Positions 18,201 to 26,579 of a stretch of DNA of 64,000 bases are shown one piece after another. Source of the stretch: Leeuwenhoekiella sp044542075. Its GTDB lineage: Bacteria; Bacteroidota; Bacteroidia; Flavobacteriales; Flavobacteriaceae. Made by a program: the position numbers and the translations under genes. The stretch covers positions 62,001-126,000 of the forward strand of contig NZ_JBITTU010000010.1 in assembly GCF_044542075.1 (NCBI RefSeq), in the 5' to 3' direction. Positions within the stretch are counted from its first letter, which is position 1. Every line of letters begins with the position of its first letter. Under the pieces are notes generated by a model. It was not told where the DNA came from. It did no database searches and was given only the letters and a program-made list of their open reading frames with translations.

Positions 18201-18884
18201 ATGTATCTCGCTGGTTTTGATGTAAAAGATGTGCATATGACCGATTTGATTACCGGTCGTGAAACACTTCAGGATATTCAGTTTATAGGTGCTGTGGGTG
18301 GTTTCTCAAACTCAGATGTACTAGGTTCTGCTAAAGGCTGGGCTGGTGCATTTTTATACAACGAGAAAGCCAATACTGCTCTTAAGAATTTCTTTGCGCG
18401 ACCAGATACCCTTTCGGTAGGTATTTGTAATGGTTGCCAGCTTTTTGTAGAGCTCGATTTATTAAATCCAGAACATGTACAAAAACCAATTATGCAGCAT
18501 AACGACTCTAATAAGCACGAGAGCGGATTTACAAGTGTTACTATTGCAGAAAATGATTCGGTGATGTTATCTACGCTTTCAGGAGCAACATTAGGAGTGT
18601 GGATTTCTCACGGAGAAGGTAAATTTAATTTACCACTTGATGAAGATAATTACAAAATCGTAGGTAAATATGGTTACGATGCGTATCCTGCAAACCCTAA
18701 CGGAAGTAGCTACAACACCGCAATGATGACTGATAAAACAGGGCGTCACTTAGTAACAATGCCACACATAGAACGTTCTATATTTCAATGGAACTGGGCA
18801 AATTATCCAAAAGGTCGCCAAGACGAAGTAAGCCCCTGGGTTGAAGCTTTTGTTAATGCCCGTTTATGGATTGAAAAGCAATAA
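15222..18884 (+). CDS. purL: Phosphoribosylformylglycinamidine synthase (single-chain PurL)
   Basis: 1220-residue cytosolic enzyme of purine synthesis, converting FGAR, ATP and glutamine to FGAM. It is the long type with all domains in one chain: N-terminal PurS-like domain (about 1-150), linker with FSQVNSEHCRHKIF, two AIRS-type halves (KAETHNFPTTVEPFNGAATG; HDHGAGGHLNCLSELVEE; HDVASGGLITTLLELC) and a C-terminal class I glutaminase. The glutaminase triad is visible: Cys1069 in GICNGCQ, His1182 and Glu1184 in MPHIER. Length is slightly below the roughly 1295 residues of E. coli, normal for Bacteroidota. It is monocistronic, between its own promoter and a strong terminator. Confidence 0.98.
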   Translation: MIHFFGSQETKIFAVQTNNELLQEDINKLNWLFGNQDKIQASTLDAFFIGPRATMITPWSTNAVEITQNMGIEGIIRIEEFVAGKADFDPMLSQEYPKLDQDVFTINIEPDSILHIKDIAAFNQQEGLSLNEEEVAYLESVAKRIGRPLTDSEVFGFSQVNSEHCRHKIFNGTFVIDGEEMPTSLFKMIRKTSAENPNEIVSAYKDNVAFINGPKATQFAPNTADKPDYYTEKEFDSVLSLKAETHNFPTTVEPFNGAATGAGGEIRDRLAGGQGSLPLAGTAVYMTAYSRLKAESPRDWEDGMPARKWLYQTPIDILIKASNGASDFGNKFGQPLIAGSVLTFEHEEGGRKLGYDKVIMQAGGIGYGKKNQALKEKPQTGDKIVILGGDNYRIGMGGAAVSSADTGAFSSGIELNAIQRSNPEMQKRAANAIRGMVESDENTIVSIHDHGAGGHLNCLSELVEETGGLIDLDKLPVGDPTLSAKEIIGNESQERMGLVIGAQNAETLKRIADRERSPMYEVGDVTGDHRFTFKSKTTGEKPMDLEMNDMFGSSPKTIMTDSKISRVYDDVSYSLENFHDYLENVLQLEAVACKDWLTNKVDRCVGGRVAKQQCVGSLQIPLNNVGVMALDFNSKNGVATSIGHSPVSGLINPVAGSKNSIAEALTNIIWAPLEKGLKSVSLSANWMWPCNNEGEDARLYEAVQAVSEFAIDLGINIPTGKDSLSMKQKYPDGDVIAPGTVIISAAGTCSDINKVIEPVLQHGEGAIYYINLSHDDFKLGGSSFAQIQNKIGTQAPSIQDNLAFAKTFDVIQDLIKKDQIVAGHDVASGGLITTLLELCFAENNLGVSIDLTTFEEKDLIKILFAENAGIVFQAAKDADVESILTENSIAFFNIGTTTETADLELKKDTIEIGLNIPSLRRRWFQTSYLLDQQQTAKGLAGARFANFDRQDLKYTFPKQFTGIKPEIDATKPRPKAAILREKGSNSEREMANAMYLAGFDVKDVHMTDLITGRETLQDIQFIGAVGGFSNSDVLGSAKGWAGAFLYNEKANTALKNFFARPDTLSVGICNGCQLFVELDLLNPEHVQKPIMQHNDSNKHESGFTSVTIAENDSVMLSTLSGATLGVWISHGEGKFNLPLDEDNYKIVGKYGYDAYPANPNGSSYNTAMMTDKTGRHLVTMPHIERSIFQWNWANYPKGRQDEVSPWVEAFVNARLWIEKQ

Positions 18885-18906
18885 CTTGCTGATAATATTT
18901 TGATTA

Positions 18907-18945
18907 AAAAAAAGCACAGATTCTTTGAATCTGTGCTTTTTTTAT
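18907..18945 (+). terminator. Rho-independent terminator after purL
   Basis: Stem AAAAGCACAGATTC/GAATCTGTGCTTTT with a 3-nt loop followed by a T run, about 25 nt after the purL stop. Confidence 0.93.
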
Positions 18946-18963
18946 ACCCTATTTATAACGAAA

Positions 18964-18991
18964 AACCCGATGCTATAAGCACCGGGTTTAA
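18964..18991 (-). terminator. Rho-independent terminator after susD
   Basis: On the minus strand AACCCGGTGC/GCATCGGGTT pairs over 10 bp (one G-U) around TTATA and is followed by TTTTTCG. It lies 25 nt after the susD stop. Confidence 0.85.
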
Positions 18992-19015
18992 AATTAACTA
19001 GGTAGTAAATTAAAT

Positions 19016-20644
19016 CTAATTTTGATCAGCTTCATTAATATTTGGATTTGCATCAATTTCAGCTTGAGGAATCTTGAAAATCCAATCATCGTTAACTGAT
19101 GGTTTATCCTGGATAAAGCCGTCTTGATAAAGAACTGCTGCTGCACCAGAATTTGTTAAGTCTATTCCCTCATCCCAGCGAATATGATCGGTATAACTAA
19201 ATCCTTCGCCATAAAGCTCAATATAACGTTGAAATTTAATTTGCTCCATAAGCTCTGCCTGAGTATTGTATTGATCAATATCAAAAGCACTGTCGCGAGC
19301 ACTTCCTAAAGCATCTAATGCCGCTTTAGCACCAGTAATATCATTACTCATAGCTTTAGCTTCTGCTTCTATAAGATACATTTCTGCAGAACGCATATAA
19401 ATAACATCATCAGGATCTATAGTCCCAGGATTTTTATTTAAAAACTTTACGTGCATATAAGGATGCGTATTGTGCTGTGGTGTCATCCCATATTTTGAAA
19501 TGATCGCATCAAAAGCAGCCTCAAATTCTTCTTCAGTATCATAGTTAGGATCTGATTCAAAACTACCTCCCTGATCATTAGAAGCAGATGAATTTGTGTT
19601 AGGAGCATCTGGTAAAAATGCTTTCGTTCTAAAATCTGTATCAGGAAGCATATCGTACATTTCCTTATTTACTAATTTAGGATTACCTCTGTTTTGACTT
19701 CCGTTGAATGTTGGAGAAATCAGATAAAAGTATGATCTAAAGAATGTAGTTTCCGTAGAAATTACATTACCACCCCAGATAACTTCTGGTAATTCATTGG
19801 TGTTAAAACCAGACAACCAGTCTGCTTCATTCATTAATGGATAGCCATTACGAGCTAATGCAGCCGAACTTGCAGCTGTAGTCCAGTCCCCTTTAGATAA
19901 CGCAATACGTGCTTTTATACCGTAAGCTGCATTAATATTTAATTGAGACTTAATTTTTGCACTTCCATTTCCTCTTGGGTCTGCACCTTCAAAATAGGTA
20001 ATTGCCTGATCTATATCCTTTTCCATTTGAGCATAAACTTCTGCAACTGTAGCACGTGCTTCACTCGTAAATGGGGGCTCTGTAGCAAAAAGTAAAGGCA
20101 CACCCGGATCTGTCGCCGGATCACCTATAATGTATCCTTTTGCATACGAAGTCACTAAGCGATAGTAAGACCATGCTCTATAAGCATATGACTGACCTAA
20201 AACATCACTCAAATTCTCATCAATCGCGAGTCCGTCTTCCTCAACTTGATTAATTATAGAATTAGCACTGGTAATAAAGTGATAGCGCTGATACCATAAT
20301 TGCTCTGCAGTTAATGAAGTAGATACATTATGAGAATTCCATTGTAATTCTGATGTCATCCATCCGTTTGCTGGCGCAGAGTGAATAAGATCACCGGTAA
20401 GCACATCTCCTAGGGGTATAAAGTAATGCTCCCCTGCTCTACTTGCAGAACCTCCTGGTATTGGAGATTGCGCATACATTTGTCTATGGAGTCCATTTAG
20501 TATTAATCTCATATTTGCTACAGATGATAAAGCATCTGCCGCAGATATTGCGTCTGTAGGTTTAGTTTCCAGAAAATCTTCTGAACAACTTAATGTTGAA
20601 ATCATAACTAATGACAACACTACTATTTTAATTCGTTGTAACAT
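19016..20644 (-). CDS. RagB/SusD family nutrient-binding lipoprotein
   Basis: 542-residue surface lipoprotein (lipobox STLSC, then SEDFLETKPTDAISAADAL, the canonical SusD N-terminus). The helical TPR-like SusD fold is recognisable from YAYRAWSYYRLVTSYAKGY, the GIKARIALSKGDWTTAASSA block and the C-terminal VIYMRSAEMYLIEAEAKAM ... FQRYIELYGEGFSYTDHIRW. SusD proteins cap the SusC transporter and bind the incoming glycan or peptide. It follows susC by 30 bp and ends at a terminator, so this pair forms a closed two-gene unit with no hydrolase, sulfatase or regulator in it. Confidence 0.96.
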   Translation of the reverse strand: MLQRIKIVVLSLVMISTLSCSEDFLETKPTDAISAADALSSVANMRLILNGLHRQMYAQSPIPGGSASRAGEHYFIPLGDVLTGDLIHSAPANGWMTSELQWNSHNVSTSLTAEQLWYQRYHFITSANSIINQVEEDGLAIDENLSDVLGQSYAYRAWSYYRLVTSYAKGYIIGDPATDPGVPLLFATEPPFTSEARATVAEVYAQMEKDIDQAITYFEGADPRGNGSAKIKSQLNINAAYGIKARIALSKGDWTTAASSAALARNGYPLMNEADWLSGFNTNELPEVIWGGNVISTETTFFRSYFYLISPTFNGSQNRGNPKLVNKEMYDMLPDTDFRTKAFLPDAPNTNSSASNDQGGSFESDPNYDTEEEFEAAFDAIISKYGMTPQHNTHPYMHVKFLNKNPGTIDPDDVIYMRSAEMYLIEAEAKAMSNDITGAKAALDALGSARDSAFDIDQYNTQAELMEQIKFQRYIELYGEGFSYTDHIRWDEGIDLTNSGAAAVLYQDGFIQDKPSVNDDWIFKIPQAEIDANPNINEADQN

Positions 20645-20674
20645 ATGTATAAGTTTTATTTTCTTGTCGATTAA

Positions 20675-23600
20675 TTAAAATGAAACATTAACTCCAAAAG
20701 AAACCACTCGAGAAGGATTGTAGTCATTACCAGAACCTGTGCCTGCAAGGTTATATTGCGGATTTAAACCATTACGTTCACTATTAAAGTATAGATTCTC
20801 TCCTGCAACAAACAGACGTAAATTTTCAAAACCTAAACGCTCTGAAATATCTGTATTAAATGTATAAGATAGGTTTACATTACGTAGCGCAACAAATGAT
20901 GCATCTGTAAGGAAACGAGTAGACTGCGTTTGAACTTGGTTTGAATTTCCATTTTCTAAACGTGGTACTGAAGTAATATCTCCCGGGTTTCTCCAAGCGT
21001 TAAGCGCATCTGGATGATAAGCATCTCCATAATCTCCAGTGTGCATTAAACCTGCATAACCATTATCTAAGATTTTTCCGCCTTGAGAGAAAGTGAATAT
21101 AAAATCTAAAGCAAGACCTTTATAATTAATCCGGTTTTGGATAGAACCTATTAAATCTGGTATAGATTGTCCCCCTACATAAGCTCTACCTGCTTCATCC
21201 CAATCGTTTGTTGTTGCTTGTGTACCATCTGCATTTAAAACAGGAACACGCTCACCAGCATTAACATCACCTTCATACATATTGTAAAGCGCATCTCCAT
21301 TATCTGGATCTACGCCGGCATAGTCGTATATGTAGAAATCAAATCTAGAACGACCTACTTCCCAACGTTTTGACCCATTAACAAATGGTGATGGTAAGTC
21401 AGTAATTTTATTCTTAAAAGTAGATGCCTGAGCAGTTACAGACCAGTTTAAATTTTGAGTTCTAATAAGATTTGCTGTTAAAGCTAATTCAAAACCTTCA
21501 TTATACATTGTTCCTACGTTTTGAGGAACCTCATTTAAACCATTAGATAATGGAATAGGTAGGTTGTACAAAAGATCAGAAGAGTTCTTTTTGTAATATT
21601 CAAAAGAACCATCTAAGAAATTATTGAAAAGACCAAATTCTAACGCAATATCATAGCTCTCGATAGTTTCCCAGGTCAATGCTGAGTTACCTATATCTGA
21701 TAAAAATATCGCAGGATCACCGGCATTTGAGGTAAGTGAATAACGAGGTTGTGATAAGTAATAATCTAATAAATCATCATTACCAACTTCACCATAAGAA
21801 GCACGTAATTTTAACTGATTGATAAAATCAACATTATCCATAAATTTTTCCTGATCTATTCTCCAAGAAGCACCTACAGAATAAAAAGATCCCCATCGTA
21901 CGTCACTGTTAAAAACAGAACTTCCATCACGACGTACAGAACCACTTATATAGTATCTGTTGTCATAATTATAGTTTAGACGCGCAAAATATCCCTCTAT
22001 CCGCTTGTCTGAGCTATAACCACCTAAACTTACCGGAGTAGAAAAGTTGTCATACTCATATATACCTTCAGCAGTTTGTACTGTTGCAAGACCATTATTT
22101 TCTGAATAATGACGATCAAAACTTTCGTGACCAAGCGTTAAATCAACATTGTGAACATCTGCAAATGACTTATTGTATGTTAAGAGTTGGGTGAAGTTTT
22201 CTACCGTTCTTCTAAAACGAGTCTCTCCATAACGACCTGTTGGTGCACCATCTCCTACAATAGCATTTTCATAGCTCTTATTAATATAGTCCTGAATATC
22301 CTGACCATAAGTTAATCGTGCTTTAAGACCATCAATAATTGTAAATTCTGAATAAAGACGTAAACCTAGATTATTGATATCTGTTTGCTCATCATTAAAA
22401 ATGGTTTCAGCAATACCATGACGTCCTGGATTATATGGTCGAGATTGAATACCATATTCTGAATAACCTTCCCCCAAATCAAAAAGGCGGTCACCATTCA
22501 CATCTAAAACATAGTTACCATTTGAGTCAACTTGATATACCGGATATATAGATCCAAGATCTTTTGCCCAGTTAAATGCATTTACGATACTACCAGTTCC
22601 TGCACCACCTAAACCACTCGATTTACTAAGAGCAAGGTTAATGCTACCACCAACAGTTAACCATTTGGCCGGAGTAAAATCTCCATTAAGTCGTGAAGTC
22701 AATCGGTTAAAATCACTTTGTATTACATACCCTTCTTCTTTAAGGTGTGATGTAGAGAAAAACACTTGATGATTCTCTCCACCAGCAGAAACAGAGACCG
22801 AATTATTAATACGACTACCTGTTCGTTGCAATGCATCATACCAGTCAAGACCTTGGTAGACAACTTGTGCATTAGGATTTATTTTGCCATCTGTACCTAC
22901 AATCTGATCGTTAGCAACATTAAAAGGATTGTAACCTAACCTATTAAATATGGAAGCTGAAGCTTGTGCTGCAGGATCTGCAACATTCAGTGAATTCTTA
23001 TAAGCTTCCCACATAAGTTCGTAATACTCTCCGGGATTAACTGCATCATAATTAGATACACCTTGATTAACAACGCCATATTGAGAAGAAGCCGTTATAC
23101 GTGCAGGTACGCCTTTTTTACCACTTTTAGTAGTGATTAGAACTACACCATTTGCTGCTCTCGAGCCGTATAAAGCTGTAGATGCTGCATCTTTAAGTAC
23201 AGTTATAGATTCTATATCGTTCTGGCTAATACTATTTAAACCACCTTCAAACTGAATACCATCTACTATATATAAAGGATCTGTACTCCCATTTAAAGTT
23301 CCAACACCTCTAATAATTATACTTGGGGAGGAACCGGGTTGTCCTGATGCAGAGATAAATTGTACACCAGTAGTCGACCCTTCAAGAGCTGCTATAGGAG
23401 ATGTTACAACACGTTTTTCAAGATCTTCAGATTTAATAACACTAGCTGATCCTGTAAATGCCTCTTTAGTGGTTGTACCATAAGCTGTCACAATTACCTC
23501 TTCTAAAGATTCTGAATCTGTTTGTAATGCTAATGAGAATTGAGTAGCATCTCCTACTTTCTTTCTTAAATTTTTAAAACCAACATAAGATATTACGAGT

Positions 23601-23812
23601 GTTTCAGTAGAGGAAGCTTCAATACTAAAATTCCCGTCAAAATCGGTTTGTGTACCTTTACTTGTACCCTCAATTATTACCGAAGCACCAGGCAGAGGTT
23701 GGCCATCTTCGGCAGTGGTAATCGTACCACGTACAGTTTTTTGCTGTGCAAAACTTGAGTAAATACCAAGAAATAACACAAAAAATACGCTAAGTAGTTT
23801 TTTTAATTCCAT
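20675..23812 (-). CDS. SusC/RagA family TonB-dependent outer-membrane transporter
   Basis: 1045 residues: signal peptide (1-22, ends SFAQ), carboxypeptidase-regulatory-like beta-sandwich (about 25-100, with GTSKGTQTDFDGNFSI), TonB-dependent plug (EEVIVTAYGTTTKEAFTGS; PSIIIRGVGTLNGSTDPLYIVDG; ITVLKDAASTALYGSRAANGVVLITTK) and a long beta-barrel ending SRVVSFGVNVSF. It imports a ligand together with the SusD partner downstream. The ligand is unknown: no catabolic enzymes are adjacent and the nearest genes are for fatty-acid breakdown. The promoter region carries two overlapping palindromes (see separate entries). Confidence 0.97.
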   Translation of the reverse strand: MELKKLLSVFFVLFLGIYSSFAQQKTVRGTITTAEDGQPLPGASVIIEGTSKGTQTDFDGNFSIEASSTETLVISYVGFKNLRKKVGDATQFSLALQTDSESLEEVIVTAYGTTTKEAFTGSASVIKSEDLEKRVVTSPIAALEGSTTGVQFISASGQPGSSPSIIIRGVGTLNGSTDPLYIVDGIQFEGGLNSISQNDIESITVLKDAASTALYGSRAANGVVLITTKSGKKGVPARITASSQYGVVNQGVSNYDAVNPGEYYELMWEAYKNSLNVADPAAQASASIFNRLGYNPFNVANDQIVGTDGKINPNAQVVYQGLDWYDALQRTGSRINNSVSVSAGGENHQVFFSTSHLKEEGYVIQSDFNRLTSRLNGDFTPAKWLTVGGSINLALSKSSGLGGAGTGSIVNAFNWAKDLGSIYPVYQVDSNGNYVLDVNGDRLFDLGEGYSEYGIQSRPYNPGRHGIAETIFNDEQTDINNLGLRLYSEFTIIDGLKARLTYGQDIQDYINKSYENAIVGDGAPTGRYGETRFRRTVENFTQLLTYNKSFADVHNVDLTLGHESFDRHYSENNGLATVQTAEGIYEYDNFSTPVSLGGYSSDKRIEGYFARLNYNYDNRYYISGSVRRDGSSVFNSDVRWGSFYSVGASWRIDQEKFMDNVDFINQLKLRASYGEVGNDDLLDYYLSQPRYSLTSNAGDPAIFLSDIGNSALTWETIESYDIALEFGLFNNFLDGSFEYYKKNSSDLLYNLPIPLSNGLNEVPQNVGTMYNEGFELALTANLIRTQNLNWSVTAQASTFKNKITDLPSPFVNGSKRWEVGRSRFDFYIYDYAGVDPDNGDALYNMYEGDVNAGERVPVLNADGTQATTNDWDEAGRAYVGGQSIPDLIGSIQNRINYKGLALDFIFTFSQGGKILDNGYAGLMHTGDYGDAYHPDALNAWRNPGDITSVPRLENGNSNQVQTQSTRFLTDASFVALRNVNLSYTFNTDISERLGFENLRLFVAGENLYFNSERNGLNPQYNLAGTGSGNDYNPSRVVSFGVNVSF

Positions 23813-23837
23813 ATAAAATTTTGTTAATGATTTAACG

Positions 23838-23867
23838 CAAGATTAACAATCAAGACCTTTTTTACAA
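23838..23867 (-). promoter_or_regulatory. susC promoter (-33 TTG, -7 TAATCTTG)
   Basis: On the minus strand TTG (23867-23865) is followed after 19 nt by TAATCTTG (23845-23838), one base from the Bacteroidota consensus TTG-N19-21-TAnnTTTG. The susC ATG is 25 bp further on. Confidence 0.6.
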
Positions 23868-23874
23868 GTTGTAA
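23862..23874. promoter_or_regulatory. Inverted repeat TTACAA-N-TTGTAA over the susC -33 box
   Basis: Perfect 13-bp inverted repeat TTACAAGTTGTAA. Its left arm contains the -33 TTG of the susC promoter on the minus strand, where a bound repressor would block polymerase. The same half-sites recur at 24127-24142 before the acyl-CoA synthetase gene. Confidence 0.5.
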
Positions 23875-23887
23875 TCCTATAGGATTA
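23872..23887. promoter_or_regulatory. 16-bp perfect palindrome upstream of susC
   Basis: TAATCCTATAGGATTA is identical to its reverse complement. It overlaps the right edge of the TTACAA-N-TTGTAA repeat by three bases and lies directly upstream of the susC -33 box. Candidate regulator site; no known factor is identified. Confidence 0.45.
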
Positions 23888-24126
23888 ATAGACAATAAGA
23901 TGATTATATAGCCTTTGTAAAAGCTTTTTTTTATATATGGTAATTAACAGAGCTTTGATTCATAAAGTGTTAATAAAGGACAGCCAGAATTATCATTATT
24001 TCAATTTATCAATTCTGAAAAAAATTACGTTTTTTGTGATTTAAAATCATTCAAAATAACAATTGTTGTTTTTTTACCCTCAATCTGAGCATATTGTCGA
24101 CAGTCTAGTACAAATAGCATAATCTT

Positions 24127-24142
24127 ATTACAACGTTGTAAT
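24127..24142. promoter_or_regulatory. 16-bp palindrome upstream of the acyl-CoA synthetase gene
   Basis: ATTACAACGTTGTAAT is a perfect palindrome with half-sites TTACAA and TTGTAA, about 37 bp before the -7-like box TATTTTGC (24179-24186) of the acyl-CoA synthetase gene. Candidate operator or activator site. Confidence 0.5.
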
Positions 24143-24210
24143 TATTTATAAAAATTAGAATATAGCTGTCAAATTTGCTATTTTGCAAGACAAACCCTAT
24201 TAGACAACCT

Positions 24211-25980
24211 ATGGAACCTAAACGTCTCTTTGACTTCCCATACTACCAGCTTGAGAAGTATAAACTAGAAAAAGCTCTAGTAACTAAATACAATGGGGAG
24301 TGGGTAGCTACAACTACACAATCCTATATAGATCAAGCAAATGCCATAAGCCGAGGTCTTTTAAAACTAGGCGTAAAACCTAACGATAAAATTGCCGTAA
24401 TCTCTTCTTCAAATCGTACTGAATGGAATATTATGGACATCGGTATCCTGCAATTAGGTGCTCAAAATGTACCTGTATATCCTACAATATCAGAAGAAGA
24501 GTATGAATATGTACTCAATCACAGTGAATCGAGCTACTGTTTTGTTTCAGATAAAGAAGTATTAGATAAACTTAATGCCATAAAAGATAATGTTCCCTCA
24601 TTAAAGGGTATTTATTGTTTTGATACCATTGAAGGTTGTCAAAACTGGGAAGAAGTAAAAGAATCTGATACCCAATTGCAACCAGAGGTAGAAAAATTGA
24701 AAGATGCTGTTAGTGAAGATGACCTTGCTACATTAATATACACTTCAGGAACCACAGGCAGACCCAAAGGAGTTATGCTTAGTCATAAAAACGTTGCTTC
24801 AAATGCGCTAAACAGTGAAAGTAGGTTTCCTATTATTCCCGGCAAAAGCAAAGCATTGAGCTTTCTTCCTGTATGTCATATCTACGAGCGTATGCTTATG
24901 TACCTCTACCAGTATAGCGGTGTAAGTATCTATTTTGCAGAAAGCTTAGAAACAATAAGTGAAAATTTAAAAGAGGTTAAGCCAGAGGTGATGACTGCTG
25001 TACCTCGCCTTTTAGAAAAAGTATATGATAAAATTATTGCAAAAGGAGCCGATTTAACCGGTGTAAAGAAAAAATTGTTTTTCTGGGCCGTAGAGCTTGG
25101 ACTAGAATATGAGCCTTATGGTCAAAACGGCTGGTGGTATGAGAAAAAACTTGCTCTTGCCCGCAAATTAATCTTTAGTAAATGGCAGGAAGCATTAGGT
25201 GGAAACTTAAAAGTTATCGCCTCAGGTAGTGCTGCTTTACAACCCAGACTAGCGCGTGTTTTTAACGCAGCAGATATTGCTGTAATGGAAGGTTACGGTC
25301 TTACCGAAACTTCTCCGGTAATTTCTGTTAACGATATGCGTAACGAAGGTTTTAGAATAGGAACTGTAGGTAAACCGATACCTCACACAGAAGTTAAAAT
25401 AGCCGAGGATGGTGAGATTTTAATCAAAGGTCCGCAAGTAATGATTGGTTACTATAAAGACACAGAGAAAACAGATGAAGTTCTTATAAACGGTTATTTT
25501 CATACGGGAGATATAGGAGAAGTTGACAAACAAGGTTTCTTAAAAATTACAGATCGTAAAAAGGAAATGTTTAAAACAAGCGGCGGTAAATATGTAGCTC
25601 CCCAGCTTATAGAAAATGCAATGAAGCAATCTCGTTTTATAGAACATATCATGGTCGTAGGTGAAGGTGAAAAAATGCCTGCAGCATTTATACAGCCCAA
25701 CTTTGATTTTGTAACCGAATGGGCAAAAAAGAAAGGTCTTGATATAGGAACTACTAAAAAGGATCTGGCTACTAACCCCGAAGTAATTAAACGTATTCAA
25801 GAAGATGTAGATTTGTATAACGAGAAGTTTGGTAAATGGGAACGTATTAAGAAAATTGAACTTACTCCAGATGAATGGAGCATAGATTCAGGACACCTTA
25901 CCCCTACTATGAAACTTAAAAGGCGCATCGTAAAACAAATGTATATCGAGCAATACAATAAAATATACGAACATAATTAA
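24211..25980 (+). CDS. Long-chain fatty-acid--CoA ligase (AMP-forming)
   Basis: 589 residues from the ATG at 24211; the frame is open upstream, but that part overlaps the promoter-like TATTTTGC. The adenylate-forming signature YTSGTTGRPKG is at about residues 177-187. Other motifs are GYGLTETSPVISVN, the hinge HTGDIGEVDKQGFLKITDRKKE and the A8/A10 region FKTSGGKYVAPQLIE, which match the FACS/FadD15-like group. It activates fatty acids to acyl-CoA and so feeds the beta-oxidation operon that follows. A terminator after it means it is a separate transcript from the MarR-fad operon. Confidence 0.94.
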   Translation: MEPKRLFDFPYYQLEKYKLEKALVTKYNGEWVATTTQSYIDQANAISRGLLKLGVKPNDKIAVISSSNRTEWNIMDIGILQLGAQNVPVYPTISEEEYEYVLNHSESSYCFVSDKEVLDKLNAIKDNVPSLKGIYCFDTIEGCQNWEEVKESDTQLQPEVEKLKDAVSEDDLATLIYTSGTTGRPKGVMLSHKNVASNALNSESRFPIIPGKSKALSFLPVCHIYERMLMYLYQYSGVSIYFAESLETISENLKEVKPEVMTAVPRLLEKVYDKIIAKGADLTGVKKKLFFWAVELGLEYEPYGQNGWWYEKKLALARKLIFSKWQEALGGNLKVIASGSAALQPRLARVFNAADIAVMEGYGLTETSPVISVNDMRNEGFRIGTVGKPIPHTEVKIAEDGEILIKGPQVMIGYYKDTEKTDEVLINGYFHTGDIGEVDKQGFLKITDRKKEMFKTSGGKYVAPQLIENAMKQSRFIEHIMVVGEGEKMPAAFIQPNFDFVTEWAKKKGLDIGTTKKDLATNPEVIKRIQEDVDLYNEKFGKWERIKKIELTPDEWSIDSGHLTPTMKLKRRIVKQMYIEQYNKIYEHN

Positions 25981-25983
25981 TTG

Positions 25984-26013
25984 AAAAACTCCTTAGAAAT
26001 AAGGAGTTTTTTT
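25984..26013 (+). terminator. Rho-independent terminator after the acyl-CoA ligase gene
   Basis: Twelve-bp stem AAAAACTCCTTA/TAAGGAGTTTTT with a GAAA loop and T tail, 4 nt after the stop codon. Confidence 0.93.
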
Positions 26014-26097
26014 ATGAATATTCTTTTCCGCTAACATATGAAATGTTAATCTCGTAAAATTTATCATATTTATTATGCACGCATAGTATTATTTTTT

Positions 26098-26105
26098 TAA
26101 CTTTA
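26098..26105 (+). promoter_or_regulatory. Candidate -7 box of the MarR-fad operon
   Basis: TAACTTTA, one base from TAnnTTTG, 9 bp upstream of the MarR ATG. The leader would be very short. Confidence 0.35.
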
Positions 26106-26114
26106 CGCAAACGT

Positions 26115-26579
26115 ATGAGTAAAAAAGATATTACAATAGATCACGCGCTAAGAGCAACTTGGCAGGCTATTACAAAAATGTATAATGAGCAGGCTGCTCA
26201 GCTAGATAGTACAATGGCTACAGGATTTGCTTTATTAAGTATAGATCCTGAGGAGGGCACTCCTTCTACAGCATTAGGACCAAAAATGGGAATGGAAGCT
26301 ACAAGCCTTTCAAGAACCTTAAAGTCTATGGAAGAACGCGGTTTAATCGTGCGCAAGCCTAACCCTGCTGATGGTCGTGGAGTACTTATTTTCTTAACCG
26401 AATTTGGTAAAGAAAATAGAGATTTTAGTAAAAATAGAGTCTTGCGGTTTAATGATGCTATTAGAAATAATATAGACAATCAAAAAATCGAACATTTTTT
26501 TGAAGTCATTCACGTCATCAATGATTTGATACAGAATAAAAAAATTTATAACACATCTGAAACTACTATAAAACAATGA
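26115..26579 (+). CDS. MarR-family transcriptional regulator of the fad operon
   Basis: 154-residue winged-helix protein. The recognition-helix and wing region is PKMGMEATSLSRTLKSMEERGLIVRKPNPADGRGVLIFLTEFG (about residues 56-98), with the conserved DxRxxxxxLT-like wing. Dimerisation helices lie at both ends. The stop codon overlaps the fadN start (ATGA at 26576-26579), so regulator and enzymes are translationally coupled and probably share a promoter. MarR proteins commonly sense small aromatic or acyl ligands; an acyl-CoA signal is inferred from context. Confidence 0.9.
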   Translation: MSKKDITIDHALRATWQAITKMYNEQAAQLDSTMATGFALLSIDPEEGTPSTALGPKMGMEATSLSRTLKSMEERGLIVRKPNPADGRGVLIFLTEFGKENRDFSKNRVLRFNDAIRNNIDNQKIEHFFEVIHVINDLIQNKKIYNTSETTIKQ

